This document shows positions 6,316 through 7,014 of a DNA stretch of 7,014 nt, piece after piece. Under the pieces are notes generated by a model. The model saw nothing but the letters and a program-made list of their open reading frames with translations, was not told the DNA's origin and ran no database searches. Made by a program: the position numbers and the translations under genes. The DNA lies in assembly GCA_030671905.1 (NCBI GenBank), contig DAOVHK010000076.1, forward strand, positions 1 to 7,014, in the 5' to 3' direction. Origin of the DNA: Clostridia bacterium. GTDB lineage: Bacteria; UBA6262; WVXT01. Each line of letters starts with the position of its first letter. The first letter of the stretch is position 1.

Positions 6316-7014
6316 ATGGCCAAGGAGAAATTTGTACGAACTAAGCCACATGTAAATGTGGGCACAATTGGACATGTAGACCACGGGAAGACGACACTCA
6401 CTGCGGCGATTCTTCTCTGTTTATCGAAGGCGGGGAAGGCAGAAGCCAAGAAGGTAGATGAGATTGACAATGCCCCTGAGGAGAAGGAGAGGGGGTTAAC
6501 CATTGCCATAGCTCATCTGGAATATGAGACAGAGAAGAGGCACTATGCGCACATAGATTGTCCAGGGCATGCGGACTATGTGAAGAATATGATCACTGGG
6601 GCAGCGCAAATGGACGGGGCAGTTTTGGTAGTGAGTGCAGCAGATGGGCCGATGCCGCAGACCAGGGAGCACATTCTATTAGCCCGACAGGTAGGGGTGC
6701 CGGCAATAGTAGTATTTCTTAACAAGGTTGATCAGGTAGATGATAAGGAACTGTTGGATTTGGTAGAGCTGGAAGTGAGAGACCTTCTGACGAAGTATGA
6801 ATTTCCGGGAGATAAGATACCGGTAATAAAGGGGAGTGCGACAGAAGCGTTAAGCTGTGGTTGTGGGAAAGATGAATGTCCCAAATGCAAGCCTATAATT
6901 GAACTTTTGAAGGCAATAGATGAGTATGTACCGGATCCCAAGAGGGATATAGACAAGCCATTTCTGTTAAGTGTAGAGGATGTATTCAGCATCACCGGTA
7001 GAGGGACAGTAGCC
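6316..7014 (+). CDS. tuf: Translation elongation factor Tu (3'-truncated by window edge)
   Basis: GTPase that carries aminoacyl-tRNA to the ribosomal A site. The first 233 residues of a protein normally near 400 are present, covering the G domain and the start of domain 2; the frame is still open at the right edge. Start MAKEKFVRTKPHVNVG is typical. Motifs: G1 GHVDHGKT (residues 19-26), switch I RGLTIAIAH (59-67, with the Mg2+-binding Thr62), DCPGH (81-85, catalytic His85), NKVD (136-139) and G5 GSA (173-175). The effector region has Leu where RGITI is usual. After G5 lies a CxC-x4-C-x2-C motif (Cys181, 183, 188, 191) absent from E. coli EF-Tu but, from memory, known in EF-Tu of some other bacteria; it could bind a metal. 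Eleven of 16 glycines use GGG, unlike fusA. It follows fusA by 24 bases with its own good ribosome binding site. Identity is certain. Confidence 0.98.
   Translation, partial: MAKEKFVRTKPHVNVGTIGHVDHGKTTLTAAILLCLSKAGKAEAKKVDEIDNAPEEKERGLTIAIAHLEYETEKRHYAHIDCPGHADYVKNMITGAAQMDGAVLVVSAADGPMPQTREHILLARQVGVPAIVVFLNKVDQVDDKELLDLVELEVRDLLTKYEFPGDKIPVIKGSATEALSCGCGKDECPKCKPIIELLKAIDEYVPDPKRDIDKPFLLSVEDVFSITGRGTVA

Overview
The window is part of a bacterial RNA polymerase–ribosome 'informational' gene cluster, with all genes on the + strand: the 3' part of rpoC (RNA polymerase beta'), then rpsL (S12), rpsG (S7), fusA (EF-G) and the 5' part of tuf (EF-Tu). It is cut inside rpoC at the left edge and inside tuf at the right edge. 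I see no mobile element, CRISPR array, tRNA or rRNA, and no broken gene. Every coding stretch reads through without a frameshift.

Organism. The order rpoC-rpsL-rpsG-fusA-tuf, with rpoBC physically joined to the str operon, is the widespread and probably ancestral bacterial arrangement; enteric bacteria have lost it. RpoC carries the roughly 180-residue SI3 insertion in the trigger loop, which points to a Gram-negative (Gracilicutes-type) lineage rather than Firmicutes or Actinobacteria. A short insertion before the bridge helix resembles what I remember from Bacteroidetes and PVC-side RpoC. With the moderately AT-rich sequence this suggests an uncultured Gram-negative phylum, perhaps Omnitrophota or a neighbour. 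The phylum guess is low-confidence inference.

Layout. 1-3060 rpoC (C-terminal about 1019 residues). 3061-3191 spacer with two hairpins. 3192-3584 rpsL. 3585-3666 spacer with two more hairpins, the second directly before the rpsG ribosome binding site. 3667-4137 rpsG, with a TTG start. 4138-4218 spacer with a terminator-like hairpin plus T-tract, followed by a T-rich fusA leader that has no Shine-Dalgarno sequence. 4219-6291 fusA. 6292-6315 short spacer with a G-only Shine-Dalgarno. 6316-7014 tuf (first 233 codons).

How they work together. RpoC forms most of the polymerase active centre. S12 and S7 are small-subunit proteins at the decoding site and in the head. EF-G and EF-Tu are the two elongation GTPases that cycle on that ribosome. 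Co-transcription keeps these products in step, while the intercistronic RNA structures would allow the dosage of S7, EF-G and EF-Tu to be set separately. I did not find a wholly new system. The points worth a second look are the rpsG-fusA attenuator-like region, a four-cysteine motif in EF-Tu, departures from conserved sequence in EF-G domain V and the RpoC bridge helix, and the unusual glycine codon choice in tuf.
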